From Lepisosteus oculatus (taxonomy: Eukaryota; Chordata; Actinopteri; Semionotiformes; Lepisosteidae), in contig NC_090704.1 in assembly GCF_040954835.1 (NCBI RefSeq), forward strand, positions 14,095,501 to 14,159,500: DNA of 64,000 bases. The letters run 5' to 3'. This document shows positions 37,601 to 52,600 of the stretch, one piece after another (position 1 is the stretch's first letter; each line of letters starts with the position of its first letter). A program made the position numbers and the translations under genes. The notes under the pieces were generated by a model. It was not told the DNA's origin. It did no database searches and worked only from the letters and a program-made list of their open reading frames with translations.

Positions 37601-40600
37601 ACCAATAAACATCCCCGAATTCTCCATTCAGGGAATGTTTTTCATATTAATCACTCTGAAATTTGCACTATGTTATTGTTCCTGCTGGGCTATTCTCACT
37701 GTTATTAAAGTGCCTATGGCTTCAACATTAAAGTATGACTTTCAGCCATGATAGGTTTTTGGAAAAAAAAGTCCAAATCTCTTTAGAAAAAAATGTTCCT
37801 TGACATGATTTCAAAAATATTTTGTACTGCTTAAATATTGGCAATTTTACTTTTAACACATTCTGACTTTTCCCCCCCACCAAGCCGAACAACAGGATGA
37901 TTGGTAAAAAGTAAAATAATGTACAAAAATAACTGAACTGGAAAAGAAACCAAGCCTTGAGAGCTTGTGAAAATAATTTCTAGAATAAAATTCTCATGAT
38001 GCTTTCAAATCTTGTGCACAGTTTGCAGGGGTTTGAAGCTCAATTTAAGAGTTCATAGGTGAACAAGAAGGAATGCACTCTTTGCCAAAGTTAAGAAGTT
38101 TCTCTTAATTTCCTGTTTTCAATTTGCCTTACATTCCTGATGGGGTATCTGCTTTCCTGTCTTCTGCGGGAACCTTTTGGCTTTTGAAAAGCTTTACTTA
38201 AAATTAAAGACATCCAAAATTCGGAAAAGAAAAAGCATGCAGTTTAAGACTACATATTAGATTTCATACTTAAACAAGTTTTTGCACTTGTACAGAACAG
38301 TGTGGTTTTTAGAATTCTCCACTATTATGTTTTTATCCTTTTACAAATAAGCACATTTGTGCTCCTTTTCTATGACATGAATAAAACAAAATAAATCTAA
38401 AAACAAATTCCACCTGGGGGCTCTATTGACTGTTACATGTTCATCAATTTAATACAATAAGTTTCATTTTTCAAGCCAGCATTAAAACTCAGGGAAGCAG
38501 TTTAACTACTAATGTGAGTACCTCAATAATGATATTTCCTTGACATTCAAAAATAACAATCACTTTAATCAACCAAGGAAATTAAATTTAGTGACATGCA
38601 ACTGCAGTTACATTTATAAAGCAAAAAGGCTCTAGAGTTTCTATTTGTGGGCAATGGTGAAACGGATCATTCTGTTAGAATGGAATAATAAGTGCACTTT
38701 GAGGGATGCCTTTCATAAGTTGTATAAACCTTTCCTCAGAGAGAGATGAAGTGAGGGCTAAGTACTTCCATTTTGATAACACAGTACCTGCAATGCATTT
38801 ATGGAGAAACTGGGCTGTATTTTGCAAGGGTAATGTCATACTTCTTAACGGCAGTATTGTAAGAATTCCTCACTGCTCCATCATTTCTGAACAGGGCCCA
38901 TGTTCTACTTCTGTGTTTAATTTAAAATAATTTTTAAGACGGAATGACTGAAGGGTAGGAGAGAACTTAAAGTAAAGTAAGAAAATTGACTTTCTCTAAT
39001 CTCACTTCCGGTCCCAACAGCAAACCTGAAGCAAGCCTGAAGGTGACAGATTGAGCCTCCTTCCAGAAATACATGAAATACTACAAGAATTAAAGGATTA
39101 TGTCTGAGAAATTGTATCTCAAAGTTAACTGATTACATTAGAATGGAAAGCAAGGTTTCCTTTCAAACATCAAGCCAGATCTTTAATATCTGAGTTTGCT
39201 CCAGGCGGCAGTAAATCGATGAATAGACCTGAGAATAGTTCGTAAAGGGAACCACCCACAGAAAATGAACAGGGGTGAAATGTCCAATTTCATTTTTTGT
39301 TATTGGTTCAGGCCTCACAGATGTCAGGAAGTACATTTCTTAATTGACTCCATTTCAAAGGAACAGGTAAAGATTAATTCCATGATAAAAGGTAAAGAAA
39401 AGAAACACTACATTTCAGCTCTGGATTCTTCTTCAGGGGTCAACACCATTAATTTCATAACTTGGCACTAAACAATACTGGATATGCAGAAGAGAGAATA
39501 ATCACACCGAAAATGCAGTAGTATATTTTTGTTTCTGTGACCCAGATGGCAGGACAAAATATCATCAAATACTTCAGAACTTTGTGTTATGCGTTTGCAT
39601 GTTCTAAATGTACTATGTGAGAGAGAGGGAAAGAAAGCATCCTTTTTATTTTGAATGCTGATATACAACACTGCCTGTAGATTGTAATCACAGCACTCCA
39701 AACTGCTGGTACTTGAGGAACAAAAGCACACATGTTTGGCACCATGTCTGCTTCCTGGAGTGTGTGAATAATCTGATGCTGGAGAACTGTAATAAAGACA
39801 CACTCTGGGCTCAACTTTGGGAAAACGAAACGCAGCCAACTTAAATGAATGGACATAAAGATAAATCGCTACTCATTCTTACATTCTCAACCTATCTGAG
39901 ATCAAAAATGAAAGGAAAAACTCTAACATAGTCTGATACATAATTTTCACTTTACATACTTCATATGTAAAGGAACTACTCCAAGAGAACAAGTTAATAA
40001 ATATATTTAATAAATAGAAAAATAACTTTAAGATGAATAACCAAACAAACCCATAACAATAAATACACATACTGTATAGACGGGGATCTGAAGATAAAGG
40101 TACTTGGCCATGCTGGTATTGGACCTAATTTAGAACTAAAAGAAAACTCCTAACCTTTACACCTTTCATTCATATTTACAGTTTGATTTCCAAATATTTC
40201 CACATGGAAAAATGTTGAAGACATAGAGAAATGAAGAAAATGTTTTGGCAGGCAATGTTTTTCATGGAAACACTTAAGGAAAAATGTAGTGCTTAGGAGC
40301 CAGTGAACCTCACTGCCTTCTTGGGAGGTTCTGCATTTGAATATTTACACTTCGTGGGCTTCTTCTTGACTATGTGAAACGGACATTATTCACTGGCATC
40401 TGGGCCTTAGGAAAAGGAACAAGCTCTCCTCATTCTGAAGACCAATTGTTGTACCACAAATCCTTTCAAAACATTCTCCATCAATTTAATTTTTTGTCCT
40501 TTTACATTCCTCCAAAAGCTTGACATGGCAAACATGCTAAAGTGCCTGCTCTGCAGTTTTTCCCACTTGGACTAAGGCAGTCACATGATACAGTGTTTCA

Positions 40601-43600
40601 CTAAGGCTGACAACAGGTATTCATGTTGTCAACTTTATTGGCAACGACTCTCAACTCAAGCCTAACTTATTTGCATCTCAGCCCACCCACAGGAAACCTC
40701 ATGGTGACAGGACCCATTTCTCTTACTGCGCCAAAGGACAGCACAACTTTGCATTGTGATTTCTTCAATTACAGCATGACCATTTTTCAACTCACTTAAG
40801 GCAGGAGCTCATTATCATGTTTTCTCATTTGACTTTTGCTATTGATTTGATCTCTTCTTTGGTACAAGCTGACATCAGGCTTTATTTGAAGAAAATGCTG
40901 TTTCCTTCTCATTCAACCAAGTCATAGCACAGTTGTGTAAACCATCAGCTTTTCTAGGATGTACTCAATTTTTTTGTACACTGTTTATGTGAAACACAGA
41001 CATTGCATTATTGTTCTCTGTCAAATTTTAACCAATATGTAACTTATAGTTATTGGCACTATTTTCTATAGAACCATGTACAGGGCCAAAGTGATTTAAC
41101 AAGAAAATGAAAGATCCACCAATATAGAGTATTTGTATTTTCAATTTCTCATTTAAGCCAAGAAGTACTTATTATCTAAGAAAAAAATGTGAATTTGGTT
41201 GGATTTTACTGATTGTGTTATGCACATGGTGGTGTCATGTAAATCGGTTTTCTCGAACTCTTTTATAGTCAGTACAGTGTTATGGTAGTAAGCATTGCTG
41301 CCTTGCAGTGCTGGGGCCCTGGGTTCAATTCCAGACCTGGGGAACTATCCATGTGAAGTTTACACTGTATGTTCTCCCTTTCTTTGCATGGGTTCACTCC
41401 AGGTGGTTTCCTCCCACAGTCCAAAAACATACTGGCAGCTTAACTGGCTTCTGGGAAAATTGGCTGTGAGTGTGTGTGTTTGTGTGTTGGATGAGCTGAC
41501 ATGCCTCACTCCCGTTGATTGCTGGGACAAGCTCAGGCTTCCCTGCAACAGTGAATTAGAAGAATAGGATATATTCTTGGGTATAGGACACAACACCACC
41601 TCCTCTCCTTTTCCCTCTTTTTGAAGCACTACGTATGAAAGAACTAGTGGAAAAATAAACAATTTGGTCTGTGACATTTGCAGCCACAAATAACTCTGCA
41701 AGAATTTTTTTTATGTTGTGCTTTTTGGAGGTTCCAAGATAACATTTCACTACATTTAAATGAGTAAATGGGACAATCTGTTTTTTTATGTTGGTTATAT
41801 TTCCTCTGGAAGACATAAAAAACATCTCCCTGCAATCATGGAAACAAATGTCATGGGATGGCCCTGCAATGATTGAAGTTTAATGTGTTTGTAAACTGCA
41901 GCCCATGCTTTAAGTGTTTCTACAGGGACTTTTCTCAGAAGCAGACCAAGTTTCCAACTGCTGCCTCTCTGTTTTACTGTAACTGGCAGGCATGTTACTG
42001 TAAATAAAAACAAAATCTTGCCAGTTTGGAAAAAAAAAACCCTACGGATTTATCTTCACTGAAACGTATAAAATCTCACAGTGCAAATTAGTTCAAGTCA
42101 TGTTTCAAACTGGCACAGAAAATAAAGTGTGTTGAGAGGAAATAAATGGAAAATGTAACGCCAAAACAGAAGATAAATGCATTTTTAACCACTAGAGTAA
42201 GACAAATGTGGAATAGGTTACTGCATTAGTTTACAGTATCCAAAACACTGGAATCATTCATAAATTGGAACTGCCCCGAGGCTGCTGGTATGGCAAGATC
42301 ACCAGGTTTGTAAGAACTTCTTCTGTTTTCCAACATTTCTCATGTAAAACTGTGAAGAAGCAAAGAGCAAATGTGCTCCCTGTGGAGCAACCAACACCCA
42401 CAATCTAAATAGGAAGAGAAGCCCTTGGTTTGAAAAGCCACTGGGTCTTCCATGGATGTTAAATGGGATTCTTAGTCCCAGCATGAGCATCACAGGTAGG
42501 GATTTAAAAAGCCTATAAGTAAAAAAGGTCATCATAGTTGGCACAGAAGCACAAAGATTTGTAGGCAAAGAGTGCTATCTGAAGTGTGTCCCATGCTTCC
42601 CTGTACAAATATTCTAATTTCCACCATTTGTTGTAACATTAAACATCCTGCCTTGCCTGCAAATATGAAAGCATATGAAGAAAAAAAAAACAATGAAAAA
42701 AACACACAAATGTGTTCATACAGCTCATATTTCATTCGCCAGCCTCGTTGTCGCCCTCCATATGTAAATGGGCCATCTCGCTATGGAAAAATACTGCATA
42801 TTAATTCCTAGATCAATAAACATGTTCTTGAAGAATACCCCTTCTACATCCCAAAGTATATCACAGAACAAAACAAGCAAGACTCTACACTAATGCAATA
42901 CTATGAATGTTGGAGTGTGTAAAAGATGTAAATAGCATTTGTTTTCTTTCAACATTGTAAGATTATAGATGTGAGCCACACCTCATCTGTAATGGTAAGC
43001 GATTCAATAATTATGTTCAATTATGTCCCCAGCTGAAACCAAAATAAAACATTTTACAATGGGAAATCGTTGTAAACCTCATAGTAAAAGTTCTATTAAT
43101 TCATTTATTTCACATACAACTTTGTGCCCCTGAAGCTGATAAACAGTTTTTTATTATGTTAAACTGCCAAATTCTCCTTTTTTACTTTGTATATTGTGGT
43201 AAGTTTATGAGAGCAGGTTCAATACATCTATCCAACTCTCCTTAATCACTTCAATATAATCTTGTGCTAAAATTCCAAACCAAATCTGTAATATAATTAC
43301 TGTATTAACATTATTAAGAAAAGGTACATTTAACTGATTTTTACAGGATTCTTTTATGTTGTTTATGGTGTACGTAATAATTCTAGGCTTTGAATGAATC
43401 ACATTGTGGGTCAAGCCTTTGTTAAAAACATAATCTTAGCCTCAATACATTTTTATTTATACCATTTAGAAGGATAATAGTAGACATGAGTTAAACATAA
43501 AGAACAAGAAGGCATTATATTATTCACATGTTAACTGCAACAGTTCTTCTCTGGCTTTAATCGAGGATCTTTATCATATCAATAGAGCAGCAATCACGCA

Positions 43601-46600
43601 CAGCATAAGTCTGTTCTGCATTAACACAAACTCTTATCACAGTTTAAGGGAGTGAGAGAATAAAAAACGAAAACATTTTCTAATGGCTTTTTATGCACTG
43701 CGCAAAAGGTTGGCCAAAATCATTTTTCAGAAAGGCTTTGGAAAAGTTAAACAAATCTGACAGAGTAACTACAACAACCTTAATCTTTTCCAACTGTCGA
43801 AAATATTAAACAATACTGAAATGTATTACTTAAAAACATATCTTAGAATGCTTTCAAAACCTCGCCAAATGATCCCCCTTCCAAATTTCAAGGTCCCATA
43901 ATAATAATAATATATATACTGTATACTTTTATAGCATTTACTGTATATTTAATATTATTGATTAAACTTGGTAAAAAAAACTTGGAGGTTTACATTTTTC
44001 GACGTTATATTGTGAAATCAACATTGTAATCAAATTATGGTTTCAGTACTGTTCACTATTCTTTTTTCTAACTTTTTAGGAATTGAACTCTTGCTAAAAC
44101 AATATGATATTATGTGATGGAAACACAATAATCATGGGAGAAGTCCAATATTTTCTGGGATATTTTGTTTAAGGGAGTTTTACAAATTAACAGTGTTATT
44201 TTGAGATTCAAACCTAAGGTGTCGTGCCCTGATTGTTATATGAGCGTGCCATGGTTACAGAAAGGCAGACCATAGTTAAAGGAGCACAGATACTCAAAAG
44301 TGTCAAAGATCCTTTCCTCTTTTTTTTTTATGCCTGTGGCTTCCAGCTTGTTCTGGAACATTACTGTCACAGAAAGGGCTATTTTTGGACACAGAGCAAG
44401 TTTTTTTCCCCATGTCATTTTTTTTTTCTGGACTGTAAAAACATCTGTGCCAGAAAAGAAACAACACACCAGCTCTAAAGAGTAAAGAAGTGTGAGGTGA
44501 ATCAATACTAGTTAAGTGCATGACTGACATCTCCACACAACAATGAACCACATTGTTCATTTGAAATGAGAACTTTTCTCTTTACTCTGTACTTAGTGGC
44601 CGCATTTCCAGGTGGTCTCCATAATGAAAAAAAAAAACATATTGCATTTATTAGCCTGTGAATGAGTTGCTTTAATGTATACATCACAGAAACTGTTGGA
44701 ATCATGGGGTCAAGGCAGAAGGGCTGGGGTTGACATTAAAAACACGTTACTGTATCCTACAAATTGACTGTTCTCATGCTCAGAAAACACACACAGAACA
44801 GCATGAAGTTCACCATTCAAAAGTTCCTTGTCCAAAGTTTTCATGTATTAATTATATACTTCTATCCATCCATTCCAACTGCTCCATTCCAATTCAGGGT
44901 TGCAGGTTACACCCTGGACAGGACACCAGTCCATCGCAGGCCACACAGTGACACACAGTTTCACACCAGGCCAATTTTCCCAGAAGCCATTTAACCTACC
45001 AGTATGTCTTTGGACTGTGGGAGGAAACCTTAGTACCCAGTGGCTGAAGGATGCAGAGCAGGGCTCTGAGTGATCAGCAAGTGGCAGGTGAAAGTAAAAA
45101 TGACAGCATCGCGCTGGAAGCTGGGTGCAGTGACACTTAGTTCGAACACAACAAAGGAAGATGCAGACTTCATGCTCAAAGAGATAGCAACGGTCTCCGA
45201 GAGCATGATCAAAGGTACGAGCGACGGGTCAGTACACAATTGGTCAAAACTGGCATACACACCGAGATCGTGAGGCTGGGAACCCCTCAAGAGAAAGGGT
45301 AGCAGTGTTTGGGAACATGCCGGACACTCAAGGGAATAACCTGGATGACAGAGCACTGAGCAGGAGATGAGGCAGGATTTAAATACTGGAGAAAATACCA
45401 GGGATAATAAGGTAAGTATCTACAGTGCCTTGCGAAAGTATTCGGCCCCCTTGAACTTTTCAACCTTTTGCCACATTTCAGGCTTCAAACATAAAGATAT
45501 AAATTTTTTATTTTATGTGAAGAATCACCAACAAGTGGGACACAATTGTGAAGTGGAACGAAATCTATTGGATTTTTTAAACTTTTTTAACTAATAAAAA
45601 AATGAAAAGTGGGGCGTGCAAAATTATTCGGCCCCCTTGCGTTAATACTTTGTAGAGCCACCTTTTGCTGCGATTACAGCTGCAAGTCGCTTGGGGTATG
45701 TCTCTATCAGTTTTGCACATCGAGAGACTGAAATTCTTGCCCATTCTTCCTTGCAAAACAGCTCGAGCTCAGTGAGGTTGGATGGAGAGCGTTTGTGAAC
45801 AGCAGTTTTCAGCTCTTTCCACAGATTCTCGATTGGATTCAGGTCTGGACTTTGACTTGGCCATTCAAACACCTGGATACGTTTATTTGTGAACCATTCC
45901 TTTGTAGATTTTGCTGTATGTTTGGGATCATTGTCTTGTTGGAAGATAAATCTCCGTCCCAGTTTCAGGTCTTTTGCAGACTCCAACAGGTTTTCATCCA
46001 GAATGGTCCTGTATTTGGCTGCATCCATCTTCCCCTCAATTTTAACCATCTTCCCTGTCCCTGCTGAAGAAAAGCAGGCCCAAACCATGATGCTGCCACC
46101 ACCATGTTTGACAGTGGGGATGGTGTGTTGAGGGTGATGAGCTGTGTTGCTTTTACGCCAAACATATCGTTTTGCATTGTGGCCAAAAAGTTCGATTTTG
46201 GTTTCATCTGACCAGAGCACCTTCTTCCACATGTTTGGGGTGTCTCCCAGGTGGCTTGTGGCAAACTTTAGACGAGACTTTTTATGGATATCTTTGAGAA
46301 ATGGCTTTCTTCTTGCCACTCTTCCATAAAGGCCAGATTTGTGCAGTGTAAGACTGATTGTTGTCCTATGGACAGACTCTCCCACCTCAGCTGTAGTTCT
46401 CTGCAGTTCATCCAGAGTGATCATGGGCCTCTTGGCTGCATCTCTGATCAGTCTTCTCCTTGTCTGAGCTGAAAGTTTAGAGGGACGGCCAGGTCTTGGT
46501 AGATTTGCAGTGGTCTGATACTCCTTCCATTTCAAGATGATCGCTTGCACAGTGCTCCTTGGGATGTTTGAAGCTTGGGAAATCTTTTTGTATCCAAATC

Positions 46601-49600
46601 CGGCTTTAAACTTCTCCACAACAGTATTACGGACCTGCCTGGTGTGTTCCTTGGTCTTCATGATGCTCTCTGCGCTTTCAACAGAACCTTGAGACTATCA
46701 CAGAGCAGGTGCATTTATACAGAGACTTGATTACACACAGGTGGATTCTATTTATCACCATCAGTCATTTAGGACAACATTGGATCATTCAGAGATCCTC
46801 GCTGAACTTCTGGAGTGAGTTTGCTGCACTGAAAGTAAAGGGGCCGAATAATTTTGCACGCTCCACTTTTCATTTTTTTATTAGTTAAAAAAGTTTCAAA
46901 AATCCAATAGATTTCGTTCCACTTCACAATTGTGTCCCACTTGTTGGTGATTCTTCACATAAAATAAAAAATTTATATCTTTATGTTTGAAGCCTGAAAT
47001 GTGGCAAAAGGTTGAAAAGTTCAAGGGGGCCGAATACTTTCGCAAGGCACTGTAATTAACTGGATGCATGGGGCACTGATAATCGCCCATACTGTGTACA
47101 GATAGCTCCGTCAGCAGCTTCAGCTTGCATGGAGATGTTAGTTATCATAGCGACATGGGGGTTTAACTACTACTGTACCCCAAAGATTATTTTATGTCAC
47201 AATTTATTAAGTTCTTAATGTCACAAATAGGTGTTTAAATAAAAAAAACAGTATCAATAATACAACACATAAAACTCCCAAGAGGTGATTTTAGTGTTTT
47301 AGGACACCCTTGTGTATACCACCCCAAGCTTCATGTTATTAAAGAATGTGTTCCCTCATCACTTTTTTAGGGGTTTTTACTGTGTTAACCTACAGTATGA
47401 AATCTATGTCTTTTCAGGTTCAGTGAGCCTTAAGTTCTTTTCATTTCCATGTTGTGTGCAGCTGGAACTAAAAAATGGGTATCTGGAGAAATCTGTGGCT
47501 TACTCACAACTGTCGCAGCTTTTCTCTTTGAATGATATATACCTCGTGCTGTTTCATAAATTTATTGCTGTCATAAAGCATTCAATTAAGCAGAATCCTA
47601 GAAGCCATGAGAGAATTCTAACACCTGGCCTGAGGTCAACCAACACTAACTGTTTACTTAGTCAATGATCAGGACTGAAGTTTTGACAGATTAATAAAAA
47701 TGCCAAGCGGTTTCATGTCTTGATGAAGAGTCCTGTCATAATGATTTTCCTTCATGCCATGTGCTCTGTGCGGAGTAATCTAATAAAGGTTATTAGGGTA
47801 ATCATAAGGACGATGACATTAATCACATGAAGCACAATGAAAGCATTATGTCACTTAATGAAACCAGGTAATTACTGTATTTAATGGAAATGATGCAAAC
47901 CTAAATAATTGTGTAGAATTTGTTCAATATTTTGTTCAATACAAAAATAAGAGAATTAGAATGTAGCAGCAGCAAATGAAATTCAAAAAGATTTATATGA
48001 AGTTCATAACTGGGCAGATACTGTGCCTGGCAGAGAGTGTAGACAAGTGCAACATACTGTATTACTGTATACAGGTAGCAAAAATATGAACTATCAATAC
48101 AAAACGGGAAAGGCTGAACTTGAAAGACCAACTTTTGGAAAAAACTAAATTGTTTATATTGAGATCAAATTTACATCTCCTATACAATGTGGGAAAGCAA
48201 TAAAAAGGCAAGCAAAATGTCAGGATACATATTTATAAGAGTAGAAATGAAATAATGTTGAATTCAAATTGCATAATGCACTATTAACACCTTCTTTAAA
48301 ACAACTGTGGTCATCAACTGGCAAAAAAATATTGCTGCTCTGAAACAGCCCAGAGAAGAACAACCAGATAGTCCTGCTCTGACAGGTTAAAAGAGCTAAA
48401 CCTTTTTAGTCTTATACAGAGAAGACCACAAAGTTAACCCAATGAACAGTGAAACATGAACCAGATGACACAAGTGGAAACTCTGTGGAAGTTCATTAGA
48501 ACAGGAATCATTTCTTTAAGCAAGGAGTAAAGAAAGCACGGATTTCATCCGGCAAAGTTAGCAACTACCAATATGACAGGGCTCAATGGCTTGCTCTTGT
48601 TCATAACCATTCTTATGCTCCACTGATGTTCTTAATATTAAACTGGCGCACTACCTAACAATTACTGTAGGTCTCTGAATGAAAGAATCAATATGTATCA
48701 ATGTGTTTGTGACAAATTAGTAAATTAAAGAATTTAATAATATTATAAAAGTTCTTATAAAAATGAGCAAAAGTACATGTTGGGAGGAATGGTATCCTGT
48801 GAGATTACAAAGTATGCTGGAAAAAAAATATTGTTTGGTCTCAATCCAGAAGACATCAACAACTGATATGATTTACTAGGTAACAAGCTGACAGAAAAAG
48901 AGTTCAACCAACAACTTATTTTCCTGCTGCTGCAAAATGTGGAATGATCTGCCATAAAGTATTAGTGCTTTTAAAAACAGAAAGATAGCTCAGTGTAAAT
49001 TTAAATGAAACTGAATCTGTAAGTGGGCCAATCTTTATGATCCTGCTTTTCCAACATTTCCTTGGAAAATGGCAAACAGCCTCGTCACACATCATTTCAT
49101 AAAAATGTGCAACTGCTGTACATCAGAGCTGCCCTTAAGGGCAATAACGGATCTATAAAAAGATTCTGACTGATGGTGTTAATTATTCTAAAAAACCCTA
49201 AAAATTTGTGATTAGCAGAGCTCCTTTTAAATAAAAACATAAAAGCACCGTCTACTATTTCAAGTAAAAATAGAAAATATATTACATTGAACACAGATAC
49301 CATTCCAGCATTTGAAGAACTGCTACAGAGCAGTTGTCATTCTTCATAACTGCACCTTGCAGATGCGCACTGCATAGATTTCAATATATTCACAAATTGA
49401 AAGCAGAATGAATACCAGTGAGTATTTGTGTTTTATTACACATATTCTACAGTTGTAGTTATAGATTAGACAGAACATTACAAATTCTGTGATAAATCCC
49501 TTCAGATACCATCCATTCACAGTGGCGTGATGTGCAGAGAAGGAAGAAAAACATTTCTGCTCAGAACTAGTATTGCAAGTGAAGTAAAAAATCTTCTTTT

Positions 49601-52600
49601 ATGATGATGCATTGGCTTATGGTACAGTATGTCTGTGTCCTTTTCTCCACAATGATTTAATATCCAATAAGGATTCAAAATTCCCTATTAAATCTAAATC
49701 TTCTTATATTTAAACATGTTTTGCCTAAAATTTATACTTAAGCATTCAAAATTGAGTAAGGCAGGTATTTAAACTGAAACCTTTTAAAGTGAAGAAATGT
49801 AATTAAAATCCTTCCTGTCATAGGTACTGAATATTGGATATCTTGCAATATATGACTTATATACAGTATGAAGATATATCATGTCATATAAGTATTTAAC
49901 TAGATATGCAGTCTGAATAGTAATTTACTGTATGCAACTGCTAAAAGAACTGCCTTAATAAATAGAGCAATCAAATAAAATATACACAATATTGTTTTCT
50001 GCTGAATCCAGAATTAAAATACTAGCACCTTAACATATCTGGATTTTTCACAACATTACAAGAAACACAAATATGAAAAGATAAACCAGGCAGTCTAAAG
50101 GGGAGCTGTCAACAGATGTTACACATAATATTTGGAATGAACACTGTGATCTGTGTCTTTTTGTAACTGCATTAGGCTAACTGTCAAGTGTACCATTTGA
50201 AGACACACGAGAGAAGTTATTGCCTTCGGCTTACCCGTGATAAGTCTTATTAAGTTTGTCACATTTCCTTGAATGGTTTTGTGGTATATATTAGGCACTT
50301 AAAAGCTTAGAAACATGGCAGGTTACAACACAAAAGTAAAATACACTTACGGCAAAGGTTTTCCTGGGTTCGGGGGTGAAACTAGGCCTGAAAAAGAACA
50401 CAGAAATGTACTTTGGATCAGTTGACCACAGATTTCTTACACATGTTGCTAGGGCAAACCATGGGTGGTTTTATAAGACAGTTTTACTAAGCTCATGTTG
50501 ACGGAGTAGAGATTTACCTTTGATCATCAGTACTGGGTAAATTATATAGATTTATTTAGTTAAACATGAAGTTACACATTAAATTACTTTAATTGTATTG
50601 CTGGCCCGAAGCTTGTCAAAATATCCACTACCATGTGTCCTACGTTTATAGCATTTTCCTCAGCTACAATTGCAGCTTTTTGCTTCTTAACTGGGGTGTC
50701 CTTCCCCAGTACGGTAAAACGACTTAGAATCCGCAGTTCAAGGAGACCACAATACATAAATAAACACATGCAATACGTACGTAACTGAAAACATTTTGAT
50801 ATTCATTTTAAAGACACACTGGCTACTCACATTGTCATTATGCAAGTTGTTACTGCTATATTTCATTCAAATAAAGCCAAATATCTGTATGTTTATCACT
50901 AAAAAATGTAAAAAGAAAGTGAAAAGTACTTTTCAGAACTGCTTGCTGGCTTTAAACATTAGATGTTTCTCTAGGTCAGATTACTTTGGATCAGGCTTTT
51001 CTTTTACCTTACAATATAAGGTATGTGCAAAGGCTAGCTTTTAGGTATGACTAAAAGATGGCATTTTGATTGGAGGTAAGAAACACTGCACAACGTTTAC
51101 ATTTTTTGCTTTGAACTTGAAGACGAGGTTACTGTTAAATCTCACCGAACTTGACAAAGAGGACTCCGGTTGTGGACACGGTGCCCTTGACGTTGGTGGC
51201 AACGCACTGGAAGTAGCCGGTGTCTGTCGTGTCAAGATTGCGGATCCTGAGCCGGGAGCCGTAGCTGGTGGCACGAAAGGATACCCTCCTGGGCTCCTGG
51301 ACTACCGGGGCATCATTCTTGAGCCATCGGATGACAGGAGTGGGGTTCCCTGACACCTTACAGTGCAGCTCTGCAGTCTGGCCCTGAGATGTAGTGATGT
51401 TGTTCATCGGGGCTTCCAGCTTCAAGAAATAATCTGTCCAAAAGAGAGAGGCACACAATTGTGCCCTTTACTAAAAACCTGTACTGTAGGTTCAATTATG
51501 GTGAGCTTTTCTAAACAGTGTAGCTGATTTAATTTACTTCAGAAAAAAAAGTAAGGAAAATAACCATTTCATTAATAAAAAATAAGATAATATTTTTTAT
51601 GTTCTATCATCTGTTACTTGTCAGTAGAACCTGTCATTATTTCTCAGAACCGCCTTCCTAACGTTGCATTATTCTCCTCAGTAAGTTCAGTGGTTAACGA
51701 AAATGAAATTACAAGGAAATCCTCCAACAAACTGAAAAATCTGGATGTGGAGCAGTGATTGATTCAAATAACATTCCTGCTACCTCTTGTTCCACTCCCA
51801 TGCTTCCAGCTAAAGCCTGTGCAACCTTGGGTTTGAATGAGCATGACCCACACAAAAATAAATACCAAATCCCAGAATTTCTGCCACAGTTTATCCAAAG
51901 GAAATATCAACTCTTAATACTGACACAAATTCCATCCCACACTGAAGACACATTTCTGAATCCTGCTCTGCATAACTCACAAAATTGCAACAATTTTCTT
52001 TTTTTTGTGTGTGTAATTACTTTGACTCTTGGTTAAAAATCCTTTACAAGATGTTTTGTGGTTGCCGCTGTGGTAGCAAATTATTAGGCTTTTCACCATC
52101 AGACGGCTTTGCCAAAGGGGTTTCAAAAACACTTGTGTCACAGAAAACCCTGGAAACTCACCCTCCAAACCTGTTAAGTCTAGCCAGACATATTCCTGGT
52201 TTTGAGTGTCTGCCAATATAAACATGACATCTCCACATTTTAAACTGCATGAAGAGCAAACACTGCTTGTGGTAGCTCTTCAGAAGCCCAGCGCAGAAAG
52301 CAGGAATCATTTCAGCTGACTTTGATGAATGTAATGGTACAAACTATTAATGATGGTGTACACAGCAGACAAAATGAAAACCTGTATTTTCCACGGTTAG
52401 TTCAATATGCAAAGTCACTGACAGTATGCCTTGGTGTACGTGGCTGTGTGTATGTCAGTGGAGTTGGTGTGCCACTGGAGATGCCAGGCTGATCCCATGA
52501 TGGTTCCCTAAAATTACCTTCTAACTATGCGACAAGATTGGTGGAGGTCCCTTAGAGATCTATGCAAATTAGTCATTTGTGCACTAAATGAATGAATTTG

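Larger units (their letters stand above)
33368..50350. other. ror1: ror1 intron 4 (17 kb)
   Basis: Large intron between the 37-base exon 4 and exon 5. It contains two tRNA-headed SINEs, an intact-looking Tc1, a LINE fragment and a CTCF-like site, listed separately. The longest other open frames (33886-34293, 36540-36893, 39468-39839) have no recognisable domain, and several overlap open frames in other frames, as expected by chance. Confidence 0.75.
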
